From positions 2,505,363 through 2,569,362 of the forward strand of contig NW_020194685.1 in assembly GCF_002865645.1 (NCBI RefSeq): 64,000 nucleotides of DNA, written 5' to 3'. Below are positions 45,365 to 55,989 of this stretch, in pieces (position 1 is the first letter of the stretch; each line of letters begins with the position of its first letter). This stretch comes from Hyaloscypha bicolor E (lineage: Eukaryota > Ascomycota > Leotiomycetes > Helotiales > Hyaloscyphaceae). A program made the translations under genes and the position numbers. The notes below the pieces were generated by a model. It saw only the letters and a program-made list of their open reading frames with translations, searched no databases and was not told the origin of the DNA.

Positions 45365-45532
45365 CAGGCTCGGCAACAATTGGCGTTTTGCACTATCGAT
45401 TACAATTAATGCCACAATTGTAAGGTATATTGTAATCGATTAATAATCGATTGTTTAGCAAGCTGATTCTGCATACATATAATATTACCCCTTCTCTAAT
45501 TCCAGAAGGTTAAGGAATTTAGTAATCTCAGC
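45365..45532. mobile_element. Partial copy of the hAT-like element left end
   Basis: Begins CAGGCTCGGCAACAATTGGCG and follows the first about 165 bp of the element at 53418 with many C-to-T and G-to-A style differences. No right end with CCGAGCCTG is seen nearby, so it is truncated or too decayed. Confidence 0.7.
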
Positions 45533-45726
45533 CGAATCTTTACCCACCTTACCTTCCTTGTAACGCGGTTAGTTAGCATCGCCGCTCTACTTTAATGCTA
45601 CTCACGGTCGCCTTACCCTTTACTTAGGTTACTCAGCCACGGTCCTACTCTCCTTTCTATAAATTAATTAGAATTTACTTATTATTAAGCAATATTATAT
45701 AAAAGTTATTAACTTTATATTATTAT

Positions 45727-45962
45727 TGTAACGGCAGGAACAAAGCAATGGAACGAGGCTCAAAGATCTATGATTCCAATGTCTTAAGGATTCAAAGCTG
45801 AGAAAAGAAGTGAGGTGTGGAAGTAGATAAGTAGGTACGGCCAAGACCACTGAAACGCCGAGCTTGGTTTGGAACCCGAGTTTGGTTTGAACCTTAGCTT
45901 AATACCTTAGCTAAAACCTTAGCTGAAACCAACCCGTAGCACATGTAATACCAGCCGTTATA
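45727..45962. mobile_element. Solo-LTR-like element, copy 2
   Basis: A 236-bp relative of the element at 33672 in the same orientation, starting TGTAACGGCAGG and ending CCAGCCGTTATA. It is flanked by its own 5-bp target duplication ATTAT (45722-45726 and 45963-45967). Terminal changes relative to copy 1 are G-to-A and C-to-T, as expected of repeat-induced point mutation. Confidence 0.8.
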
Positions 45963-47094
45963 ATTATATTTAAAAGAAACTAAGTCGGCTTTTAAAGAAC
46001 GCAAAAGAAATTTCTTAAAAATTAAATCCTTTTATAATATAATATTACTCTTATATTTCTTTTTAAATCTTTCTCTTTTATGTCTTCTTTTATTAGACTT
46101 AATAAAATTAGTTTCTTATTTTACTTATTTATTAATTTTTAAATACTTAAAAGAAAATAATTTATTATAAATAATATATTTCTTCTTTTATTAATATTTA
46201 TAATAAGTATATATAATAAAATATAAGTAAATATTAAGTATTACGAATTTAATTTCTTATTTTAAGTAATACTTATATTAGAATTATATAAATTATACGG
46301 GATTATATTTCTTAATTAAGTAAATTTGCTTTTATATACTTAACTAAGTATTAGGAAATATATAAGGAAATATATATAGCTTAAAAAAGTATATTAATTA
46401 GTTTTTTATTAAAATAACTTCCCGAAATTAATTATATTTGCAAGTATTATATTATAGTTTATTTACCTTAATTACTTATATATTACTTTCCTATTATATA
46501 TCTTATAATATCTCTTATTTTTTGAAATTAATTTAAGATAATAAATATAATTATTATAAATATTAAAAAAGCGAGTTCATATTTTATAAATATATATTAT
46601 TTAAGCCTTAATAATTGGCTTTAAAAAACCTATAAAACTATTAATATATTATTAAAAGAAATATTTTAAATTAAAAGATTATAATTCTTATTTTTCTTTT
46701 TTCTTTTTTCTTTACTTTTATATAAGTAAGTTAAGAAGTCCGGAGATATAAATCCATTTTATATAAGCCAGTATTAAAAGTCTCAACTATTAATAAAAGA
46801 GTCGTTTGATATATTATTGCTCGATAATACACAGCTAATAGTTAATCTCTCTCAATAGTTTCAATCTATAACCGAGCTTCCAAATATCATTCTTCAGCTT
46901 CACGAACTATTTCAGTCCGCCACCCCGACTCATGATTGTCTCTTCCTCCATAGTTACAAGAGATAGAAATTATCTTTTACCCAAGTTGAAATAAATGCAT
47001 CCTAGAACATGGTTAGAACGTGGATCCTAGTCAATTAGGTTTTGACATCGCTACCACAAAACAATGTACCCATGAAGCATAGAAAACTAGGTAC

Positions 47095-48664
47095 TTACCA
47101 ATCAGTAGAAGACCCGGACTCAACTGCTTCTGCAGCAAGCAACGCTTGCGGGATCCTCGCCTGCCTCGCTATCTCATATAGACACCAGACAGCGTACCGT
47201 CGTGCTGGCTCCGGCGCCGTCGTCCTCTCCGCCACGATGGTCAACGGCCAAATCAGAAACCGTGCGGCTGAGCCAAACGTAGTGCCATTCTCGTCAAGGA
47301 AATGCGGTACACTCGCGAGTATGTTGGTGACGATCTGAGTGCGGTTGGCCTCAGCTGTGGCTTGAAGAGCTCTGGTGTCGAGATCTTTGAAATATCGGGA
47401 CATCTCAGGCTTTGCCTGCTCCTTAGATCTAGCAACAAACCCCGCCAAACGCCAGACTACCTCGTTCATGAATAACCGTGTGGCTCGTAGAATGTTCCAG
47501 TGCCGGGCCATGCGGTGGTCGGGATATTGATGAGCATGGCCCTGATACGCCCATCGTGGAGTCATATGGGGCGGCCTGACTTGGTAGCGCCAGCTGTCCG
47601 GTAGCATGTCCTGCAGTGCCTTTGCCTCTTCCTCTAGGTGCAGTGTCTCGTGGATAACTCCTGATATTCTCTCGTCGGGGACTCCCTTCCATAATCGCAC
47701 CTTTAAGCTGATCATTTTGTCGAGCAAAGGGCCAAGCCGCACGTTAGGAATATGGGGATCGAGAAAGGGCTCAGCTTCCTCGTATAGCTGCAGGAACTCG
47801 TCCGGTATGGGTACCGCCCGTTGGAGACAGCTACTGCGGATGTTGTTGCATGTCTGCAAGAAAAGTCTACTGCCTAGATCTGTCTTCAGATATTTGGTGC
47901 CCCGCAGTCGGATGAGTTGAACAGCTCCGAGTGTATGAGCCGTCCAGCTTGTGGGCGACCGACGGCTAGAGAACGCAATGGCTTCGTAAAGACCTAGTGT
48001 GAGGACAGAAATAAGACTGCTATCAAGTACAGCCGTATTTGAGGAAGCAAGCGCCGCGTTTGTTTGAGCGAGGGCTTTCGAGTAGTGTATGCGGGCATTG
48101 TCCATGAGCTGTCCGCTGCCGACATGGAGCGAGAGGCTTGCAAATGAGGCAGCCAGGACAGCCGAGGATACAGCATCTTGCGCGGTTGATGCTGTGGGGT
48201 TGTATATCTCAGGAAGATAGTAGAAGGGCGAAGCTGGGACGTAAGAGGACATAAAATAACCGACCGCTAGTTCGTCATGGGAAGGCGTGAGAGAACGTGT
48301 CGGCGATGGCATGATATCTGCAGTGTTGAAGCCTACGACAGTGGAGAATTCATGCTCGTGCCTTTGCCTCGGAAGAGTTAGAGGATAGAGTTCCCCGTTC
48401 TTTTCCCACTGGACTTTCCGAGCTGTTGACTCCGACTCATCTTTAAAGAGGAGCAGTGTAACGTTTCTGTAACCAAAACAGATTATGGACTTGCGCATGC
48501 ATTGGGTGCAAGATGGCCGGATGCGATCACACTGTAGTGCACAAAGCGTTGAGAGAGTGATTCTTAGGACGATGAATAAACAGAAAGGCGTTGGCGGAAC
48601 TTACCCTCAATCTTCCCTTTCGGCAAGGCCCACAAGCGTCAGACGGGCGGCCATGGAAGGGCAT
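47095..48664 (-). CDS. Zn2Cys6 fungal transcription factor
   Basis: A binuclear zinc-cluster regulator with a fungal-specific transcription factor region. Two exons: 48605..48664 and 47095..48531, with a 73-nt intron (GTAAGT donor) that splits the zinc cluster after 20 residues. Spliced, the Cys spacing is C-x2-C-x6-C-x6-C-x2-C-x6-C (ACGPCRKGRLR, CDRIRPSCTQCMRKSIICFG), the canonical pattern. The rest (about 478 residues) is helical, with QLIRLRGTKYLKTDLGSRLF and AARFLIWPLTIVAERTTAPE, as in Fungal_trans_2 proteins. Total 498 residues. The stop TAA overlaps a perfect GTAAGT donor at 47098; using it with the acceptor at 47051 would replace the last residue and add a few more, ending at 47035. 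Targets are unknown and no gene cluster is evident beside it. Confidence 0.9.
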
Positions 48665-49706
48665 GGCGACCAGCCGCCAAGTGAGATTATTTCTTCGGAA
48701 TGTGGTTTCGCCGAGGATGAGAGGCGCGGGTGGTGAGTACACGTATCGATATCCGGTTGGGCGTCTGGATGATGAAATTGGGCAAGCTCAAGGGCTGTGG
48801 GAGAAGTGGTGGATCACAGGCCACAGGGACTGGCGTTTGTCACTAGAGAGGAACGAGACAGGGACCAAAAGAGGGGTTGGCTTTCGTGCATGCTCTGGCA
48901 TATATATGATTTTCTCGGCCAGGGCTCATCAACAGCTGCTGTCGGAGGTCACAAATGATTAAGAAGCTGCTGCACAGAAGAAGAGATGATAGCTGAAGTA
49001 TCAAGGGCTGAAGGAGGGTCTTTTTTATAAAAATAAAAATAAAAGATCTTATTGTGTATTATGGCGCGCTGGGCTGGAATTCCTCAAGTCGAAGAACGAC
49101 GGGGGAAGACTTGAAGCCCCAGTCGTGTCGGTCTGTCATATTTTCAGCTGCTGACTGATCCTGGGCCGACGGTAGTATTGCAGGGGTGGCTTGCAGTCTC
49201 CCCCACACCCGTGGGAACTAGCGTCGATATGTCCCCCTCATTAGGAAAGCCGCCCGTTGGACCCTGCAGGCTGCGGCTGAACTCCAGCTCCCTTTGTTGC
49301 ATCCTCAACACAAATGTTGTTAAATCATCACTCACCTTGCTCCAGAAATGAACACAGGCAAGCATGGCGAGGACGCAATGCGTGCTGCGCACAGGCGGAC
49401 ACGAAAAGGAGCACCTGAACGAGCTGGGTGGCTCAGCAACCAATGAGAGAGGGAAAAAGACACGCCGAACATGGTCTCGAAAATGTTGTTCCTGCGTCCC
49501 ATTCTAAAAACGGCCGTGGCTACGGCGATAGCGGACGAAGCCATGCTTATCGATATTTCTATATATTAGAGAAGAAACGGCCACCATTTTGTGCCTCACC
49601 CTCTTCATCCATATCCGCTTAAGCTTCAAGACAGATTTCATTCCAATAATCTGCAAGATTATTTCTTTCCAAACAACTTTTATCTACACAGCACTTGTTG
49701 CCCATC
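48665..49706. promoter_or_regulatory. Divergent intergenic region, 1.04 kb
   Basis: Lies between the zinc-cluster regulator (-) and the DUF7702 gene (+), whose start codons face away from each other. No recognisable gene; short frames on both strands lack domains. Confidence 0.4.
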
Positions 49707-50793
49707 ATGCACCTCGACAAACACGGCTACGTCTCTATCGTGGAGCTTATCGTCTTCCTCCCATGCTTGATCCTCGGCATTGCAGTCTGCCTTCGCCACG
49801 GATTCAAACGAACTTCGGGCTGGATCTTCGTCTTGATACTTTCTGTTATTCGTATTGCTGGAGCGATATGCCAGCTCCTGACATATGGTAGCCCGACAGA
49901 AGGGCTGATCAAAGCGACGCTTATTCTCGACTCCATCGGAATTGCACCACTTTTACTGGCGCTTTTGGGAGTATTATCCAGACTGTAAGTAAGAAAATTA
50001 TTGATACCCCTGTCCGTACAAGTTCATCTACATTGAACCAGGTGGCAATGCTGCGAGTCAAAGTGGTATGCTTGGATCCTTTACTGACCAGACATGACGA
50101 CAGCGTCGATTGGATCAACGCCTCAATGCAGAATCCAAAAATCAACTCGAAACTCTTTCGCATCCTCCAGGTGAGCTTATTTCCACATTAAATTGTTGTC
50201 TTTTCAATGACAACTGAGAGAGTGGGAGCTTCACTGAGGCTTGTATTTGTCTTGGGAGCCTGGTTCCCCAACTGCCCTCCCCAAAATCCAAGAAGTAACC
50301 ATGCTAATTCGGTGATCAGCTGGTCATTGGTGTAAGCCTAATCCTCGGTATCCTTGGCGTTACCAGCCCCAAATCGCAAGCTGTCGATGGTACTTTCATA
50401 CCTCCTACCATCTCCAAAATCGGCATCATCCTCAATATCGTTGTTTATATCGCCATAACCATTATATTCATTCTATCGCTCCCCCATGGCTCAGCATTGC
50501 CCCATTCGGAACGGCCACTCAGAATCCACATTCCCATTGCCTTGCTAGCCATCGCCATCCGCTTGCTGTACGCGGCCCTCTGCATCTTCGTGCACGACAG
50601 CACATTCTCGCTCTTCAACGGTAGCATCGTGGCAAACGTGCTAATGGCCATTGTGGAAGAGTTCTTCGTCGTCATCATCACGTTGGTGCTAGGCTTCAAG
50701 CTGGGTCGTATCAGTGTTGATGGTCAGGGCGAGATCGTGGATCTTAACCAGAAGAGCAGCGACAATGGTGGACAGCTCCCTCTATCGGCCTGA
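49707..50793 (+). CDS. DUF7702-type multi-span membrane protein
   Basis: A fungal integral membrane protein of unknown function with about seven predicted helices. Three exons: 49707..49984, 50104..50170, 50320..50793; introns are 119 and 149 nt and the product is 272 residues. Helices are visible at VELIVFLPCLILGIAVCL, GWIFVLILSVIRIAGAICQL, ILDSIGIAPLLLALLGVLS, LVIGVSLILGILGV, IGIILNIVVYIAITIIFIL, IALLAIAIRLLYAALCIF and VANVLMAIVEEFFVVIITL. The order and spacing match the DUF7702 family. The start is the first ATG of exon 1 (MHLDKHGYVSIVELIVF). The last 35 residues are a hydrophilic tail, probably cytoplasmic. Confidence 0.88.
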
Positions 50794-51976
50794 AGATGGA
50801 ATCTATGCACAGCCGTCTAATGCTGAACTCGAGATGTTCTCATCGGCGCAAAGATGGGCGCACTTCTCTTTTTTTCACCTCTAGGAGGGAAAGTTGTCCG
50901 TGTCGCACTCATGTAAAATAGATAGCAGCTTTCCTAAATTTCTTCCGCATTTCATTTCAATCTTGTAAAGAGGGTCTCTAAAAGGCCTCTCACCCGAGTT
51001 TTTTGTTTATTAAAATTGTTTTCATTTAGTACCTAAACTATTGGGTGACTGTATAGTGGTATTTGCCACGGAGAAGTCTACTCAGCTAAAGTAATAAAAA
51101 AGGAGTTGAAATTTGGTAGTTGCAGAATGTGCATCTCATATCATGTCACTGAATTTCGTTCCATAACCACAGCCCTGACTAACCTTATAAACAGCGCAAC
51201 AGCTCCGAGAAAGGCTTCTGGGCGTTTTGTTATTCTGTCTAATTAGGGTGAAGGAATACTAATATCTGGCTCGAGGCCGCTCTCGCGAAACACTTCCGTG
51301 CTTGCTAGGAAGAGGTTAGCTTAATTATAGATAACCCAACCAAGTCACGTTATTATTAGAATTCATTCAGGTTATAATATTAAGATGTCTCATTCCGTTT
51401 ACCTAGTATTTCTTGGGAATTACATAAAACGCTTATTTGAACGCCAGGACTGTTATGAAGAAATAAGCGAGCTACCCCTGAAAGGAAGACTAGACGATGA
51501 GTTTGGCTTTTTCTGAAGAAGATCCTATTCAGAATTCGTGAGACCTACTGGATTTAGTCTCATACTTTAGGAAGGAGGGGTCTCGATGCAGATCCGAGTG
51601 ATGAGTGACATCGCTAGAATCGATGAGTAACTGCCGGAAATATAGGCGTCACAAGGTGCGGGATATAATAAATGTGCACACCCTCCCCTCCCCCAGATGT
51701 AGCTCTCAAATCTTCTCAGTAGTCTATACCAACGATAAAAAATACTTCTTAAACGGGTTATCAAGAGTGCATCTAAGTACAAAAGGGTTACCTGCCAGAA
51801 AGAAAGAAAAAGGCGACAAAAACAGGTGGTGAAAATAAGCAGTAATTTGAGTACAAAACAATTCTATTAGTCCATAATAAGCGCAACGAGCGAGTCTAAG
51901 AAGCCCCCCCTCAAAAAAAAATCCAAGTCTAGTCTGCTTTAACATAAGAAATATTCACATCTAAGCTGCAATCCAT
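50794..51976. other. Gene-free stretch after the DUF7702 gene
   Basis: Contains the DUF7702 3' side and AT-rich, transposon-like DNA with small frames only. Nothing recognisable. Confidence 0.45.
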
Positions 51977-53166
51977 CTAGCAAGTCTCACCATCCATCCA
52001 ATGTGTCTCGGTAACAGTAACATTATAGTTATCCGAGTTGAACGCCTGACCACTGAACGGCGGTCGCACATTCTAGATATGGATTGGGAAGTTATTAATG
52101 ATATCTGTTGCGTAGGTGGCGAGGTATTGGCAGGAAGGCTGGATGGCGTATGAGTTCTGCAATGAAGAATGGAGACTTAGTTAGCTTTCTATTTCTCTGA
52201 GTCTGTGTGTGTGTATTTGTGTAGAGAGAATATGTTGAACTAGCTAGCTTGGCTAGCATCCATTCCTTCCACTCCAGGTTCAATCACTAATTCAGTTCGT
52301 CCGATTATTGGGTATTACTTACGTACAAGCACACCAATCGTTTATTAGTATCGCCATTCGATTACGTTCCGTAAACGTACGTTCAGGAATCAGATTGGTA
52401 AATCATTCCCACCACCAAGTAAGTGCGGGGTAAATCACATGGTGGGCTGGAAATCAGGAATATAGCTAGGGAACCCATTCCCTCTGTTTTTTATGGAATC
52501 ACTCTCCTGTATCTAGTCAAAACTAGTCATTCTACAGATTGTCAATCTCCAATATATCGATTTTCCACCGATAAATCGATCCCAGTTCAATAGAATAGGG
52601 TGTACCAAGCAAAGGAGGACGTAGGTTGTTTCAGAGATAAACCCCCCAGATCCACTGACAGAAAATGCTCGCACAGTTTCCTGGCCACCCCCGACAACAC
52701 ATTAACCAGGGAGGCGCTCAAGGTAGTTGATGTTGTCGGCGAGGATCTCTTGGCTGGTTTCTTGGCTTACGTTGCAGTTGATTCCATTCTGAATTTGACC
52801 AAAGTTAGTGCCATACTAAATTTTGAGGAAACTTGTGATAGTAGGGTTGGGGACACACTTTATTGCGCTTTTGCAGGGTATCCCTTTTAATTGGCGTGAG
52901 ACCGATGTCTTCGACTTTCAAGCTCGGGTTCAAGTCTAGGATTTGGGCATGCACTTCCTGTGTTGGAGTCAGGGTTGATCTTATTGATGGAAGAAACGAG
53001 AGTGCTACCTGTGCTTTGGTCCTCCGGGGGTGATGGGTCGAATGTGTATCATTTTCGGAGGTGTAAGGGAAGATATGTCAATGGTTCTAGTGAGGTTTCA
53101 TGGGATTCGAGAAGCGAAGATTGTAAACCCCGTCGCGGCAACAGCAGCGAGAATCGAGAATTTCAT
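51977..53166 (-). pseudogene. Small secreted protein pseudogene
   Basis: Minus-strand remains of a fungal small secreted Cys protein. At 53166 a frame opens with a signal peptide, MKFSILAAVAATGFTIFAS, then stops. Further on, in shifting frames, are SQETSQEILADNINYLERLP, then CASIFCQW and GVYL-stop-NN where the family has a Cys codon. The last piece begins after an acceptor at 52157 (AACTCATACGCC) and reads NSYAIQPSCQYLATYATDII, a stop, then FSGQAFNSDNYNVTVTETHW and a final Cys before the stop at 51977. The order matches known fungal secreted proteins that end in GQxFxxDNYNV and Cys. Several stops and frame changes make it dead. The 480 bp between the last two pieces is longer than an average intron here and may hold an insertion. 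Confidence 0.65.
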
Positions 53167-53417
53167 GGATTAGATAGGTTGATGTTCTATTCTAGGGGTG
53201 AGGAGAAAGATGAAGTCTGGTTGAGATAGTTCTGGAGGAGCTGAGTGAAGGACGGTGAAGGGGAATGGAGGGTAATTTGGGAACTTTAATATCCCTCGGC
53301 ACCTAGGATACACCTTCTCATTTTTCTAGTCAAAAAAACACAGCCTTCTATTGCAATCATGACTCAAGACGCGATGTCGAACCCGGAAACACATTGTAGG
53401 TTGAGGCACCTAGATAT
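53167..53417. other. Short stretch before the hAT insertion
   Basis: Carries the upstream side of the secreted-protein relic and a short frame (53359 onward, MTQDAMSNPETHCRLRHLDI) that is cut by the hAT insertion and continues in frame on the other side to a stop near 54729. Function unknown; it may be chance. Confidence 0.35.
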
Positions 53418-54624
53418 CAGGCTCGGCAACGATTGGCGTTTTGCACTATCGATAACAATCGATGCCACAATCGTAAGGTATCGATTGTATCGATAGTGCA
53501 ATCGATTGTTTAGCGAGCTAATCCCTACATACGTATGATTTTACCCCTTTTCTAATGCCAGAAGATCCAGGAGTTTAGTAGAGTACTATACTATATATAA
53601 TAAAGGTAAGGCTCTCTCTTATTTACTTATTTAAAGAAAGTATCTAGAACTCTGCTCCTTTTCTAGTACTTAAGGTACTCCTGCATCTTGTCTCGGCTTC
53701 AAGCTGCCCCCTATTCTAGGTAGCTTACCGTACGACAAGCCCCTGAAAAGACTCCCTCTGGCTTATCGCTCGTTAGTACTATTAAGATGATATTAATAGC
53801 TATTCCTGCATCCGGTAAGACATAGTCCATACTAGTAAGGGGGTCTGTCACGATTTACCCTACCAAAAATCGGCCGCACTCACATATTACTGCCCCTCCT
53901 TCCTTTTCTCTCAGCATTTACTATTACTTAAAATATTTACTCTCTCTTTAATTCTTCTCTCTCTCTATATATATCCGATCGGCTGCCGCCAGCTTTACAC
54001 TGGACCGTACACTTTAAGGCGAGCAAATCGAGCAAATCAGAAGGCCGAAATTTGGGTTTGAGCGTTTTGATTTGCTGCGATTTTGCGCATATAATTGGTC
54101 GTAAAGTGTAAAGCTGGCGGCAGCCGATCGGATAAAAGTATAAAAGTAGAAGGGGGGATTAGGGGATATTAAATTCAAGTAGTTAAAAGCCTTGGTTCTC
54201 ATTATTAAAGGCGGGGAAAGGCCCCTTAATATAGTACAAATCCACTAGTCTCCCACTAGCCCTCCCATACACTGGCTGCCTTGGGCCCATAAGCTTGGCA
54301 ACTTTTAATGGGGGAGGGGTTAAGAGGGCGAGTATATAAAAGTAAAAAGCAATAAGTGGAGAGAGAAAGTGAGAAGTGAGCTTCGAGGCTTGTGGGTTGC
54401 GAGGAAAAGGGAGCCCTATAATTATAGGCTGCTTATCGCTAAATTTTAGGGCTACGATCGCTAAATTATAGGCTATAGGTACTAAAAATTTAGTGCTTAG
54501 CTTTCGTGGGGTGCGGGGTAATAATCGTTTAGTAATCGATTACCAATCGATTACAATCGATAGCTAATCAATAGTGCACACAATCGATTACTAATCGATT
54601 GCTCAGCAATCGTTGCCGAGCCTG
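53418..54624. mobile_element. Non-autonomous hAT-type transposon, 1207 bp
   Basis: The two ends are perfect 18-bp inverted repeats: CAGGCTCGGCAACGATTG at the left and its reverse complement at the right. The flanks are an exact 8-bp target duplication, CTAGATAT (53410-53417 and 54625-54632), the hallmark of hAT elements. Both subterminal regions are packed with ATCGAT motifs, likely transposase-binding sites. No transposase frame is present. The perfect ends and duplication suggest a fairly recent insertion, and the interior holds a second inverted-repeat element. Confidence 0.88.
53972..54134. mobile_element. Nested 163-bp inverted-repeat element
   Basis: Ends are about 30-bp inverted repeats, TATCCGATCGGCTGCCGCCA and onward through GCTTTACACT, matched by their reverse complement. 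Weaker complementarity (GCGAGCAAATC with GATTTGCTGCG) continues inward, so most of it could fold as one long hairpin. The outermost TA on each side fits a TA target site as in Tc1/mariner-type MITEs. It sits inside the hAT element. Confidence 0.7.
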
Positions 54625-54632
54625 CTAGATAT

Positions 54633-55989
54633 CTCCCTCGACTCCACTGTACCGGGCGAGAGAAGAGCTGCGAGGGGCTATCCTAGAGTAAACATTCCAA
54701 ATCCAGAAAATGATCGCTCAAAAATATAGATGAGAAGACCGATACTTCTAAGACTATAAGTACTTCCCCTCTTGTATTCAATCCTATCCATATACCGAGC
54801 GAGCGAAAGCCATGAGAGGCTCTTCCACCAAATTCACAGTCACACGGGGCTAAGAATCAAAGAAACCCTTATCTTCCACCTGACAAGCACCCCAGTCTTC
54901 GCTCTCTGAGCCTATCAAGTCTCAACACAGACTCTCAAAGCCACGATCGGTACTATATGCCAGGCTAAACTCAACCATCGCGGATATCAGCCACTGCAAA
55001 ACCATACAATACAATAAGGAGAACAATAATAGTCGGACTACACGTCGTGCTAAAGAGGCCCTTCCCTTTAGTCGGAGAAAACGAGTTGTCCCGCACCGCA
55101 CACGCGATTTTCTAATTTGTCTAGAGCGCCCATAGTAAAAATAAATCAATTTGTGCACCGCAATCAAAAATTGGCCCGAAAAATTGTCTAATTCAATAGG
55201 GATGGCCCGTCTAAGTAGCCTCTCCATAAATACACTTCTATGTGACATACTAGAGAAGGATAAGTTTTGTAAGGCTATTTGGTTTCTCAAGGCTAACCTA
55301 AAAGAGTCTCTTATAACTTGGCACGCGCGTGTTATATATAAAATAAAGATATAGTAAAGAAAGTATAGTAGGGAGAGAAATAAAGAAGATAGAAGTAATA
55401 AGGATACAGTGAGGGAAATAAAATAAGTTCTCATATTTTAATACAGAGTTTTATATACAATTAATACAAGAAAAAGGGCTATAAAGTAAATAATACACTA
55501 TACCTCTCGCTCCAAGCTTTTCGCGGGGAGTCATCCGCATTTACTGGGTGGGCACAACCACAGCCCACTCCGTGAGATAAGTGTCAGAATCTCAATCCTT
55601 ACTTTTTCTTGCGAATGCCTAGGACCGGGTACAGCGCCAGGCAAAACTTACGGTAGGATCTTAGGCTCGAGGTCGAGGCGGGACTTGGCTCGTGGCTTGA
55701 TCACATTTCGGAAGGGGGCTATATAGTCTTCATTCAATAATGAAGAAAACTTTTGAATGGTACTAGTCTACATCAAATTAATCCTTTCCCAACACCTCAT
55801 TTGACCCTTCCCGCACAGCCACTGCACATTTCCCCTCTTCACAAAGCGTCGATTGCCTCACCTTCCCCTGACTCCCTTCAATCCTAAACAGACAGCCTCC
55901 AATCATATCCTGATCGGTATCGCCTCTTCTTGATTAACCTTGAGCTCGGAGTGTTCCTCCACGTCAGCTACGTCTTCGTGACAAAAGCC
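54633..55989. other. Repeat-like DNA without a gene
   Basis: Transposon-like debris with small frames (for example 54922-55434 minus and 55151-55354 plus) lacking recognisable domains. Nothing else supported. Confidence 0.4.

Larger units (their letters stand above)
45130..47094. other. Very AT-rich, repeat-filled stretch
   Basis: Holds a partial hAT-like left end (45365 to about 45530), a solo-LTR-like element (45727-45962) and a long block (about 45970-46830) that is almost only A and T. That composition in an ascomycete suggests repeat-induced point mutation of an old element. No gene is recognised. Confidence 0.7.

Noticed and set aside
33672..45962. One 12-kb LTR retrotransposon with these two repeats as its ends
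   Set aside because: Each copy has its own different 5-bp duplication (GTTTT and ATTAT), and the DNA between holds normal genes on both strands, not gag-pol.
52925..52950. tRNA-like GGGTTCAAGTC box
   Set aside because: No matching acceptor stem or anticodon arm upstream; chance match in a pseudogene.
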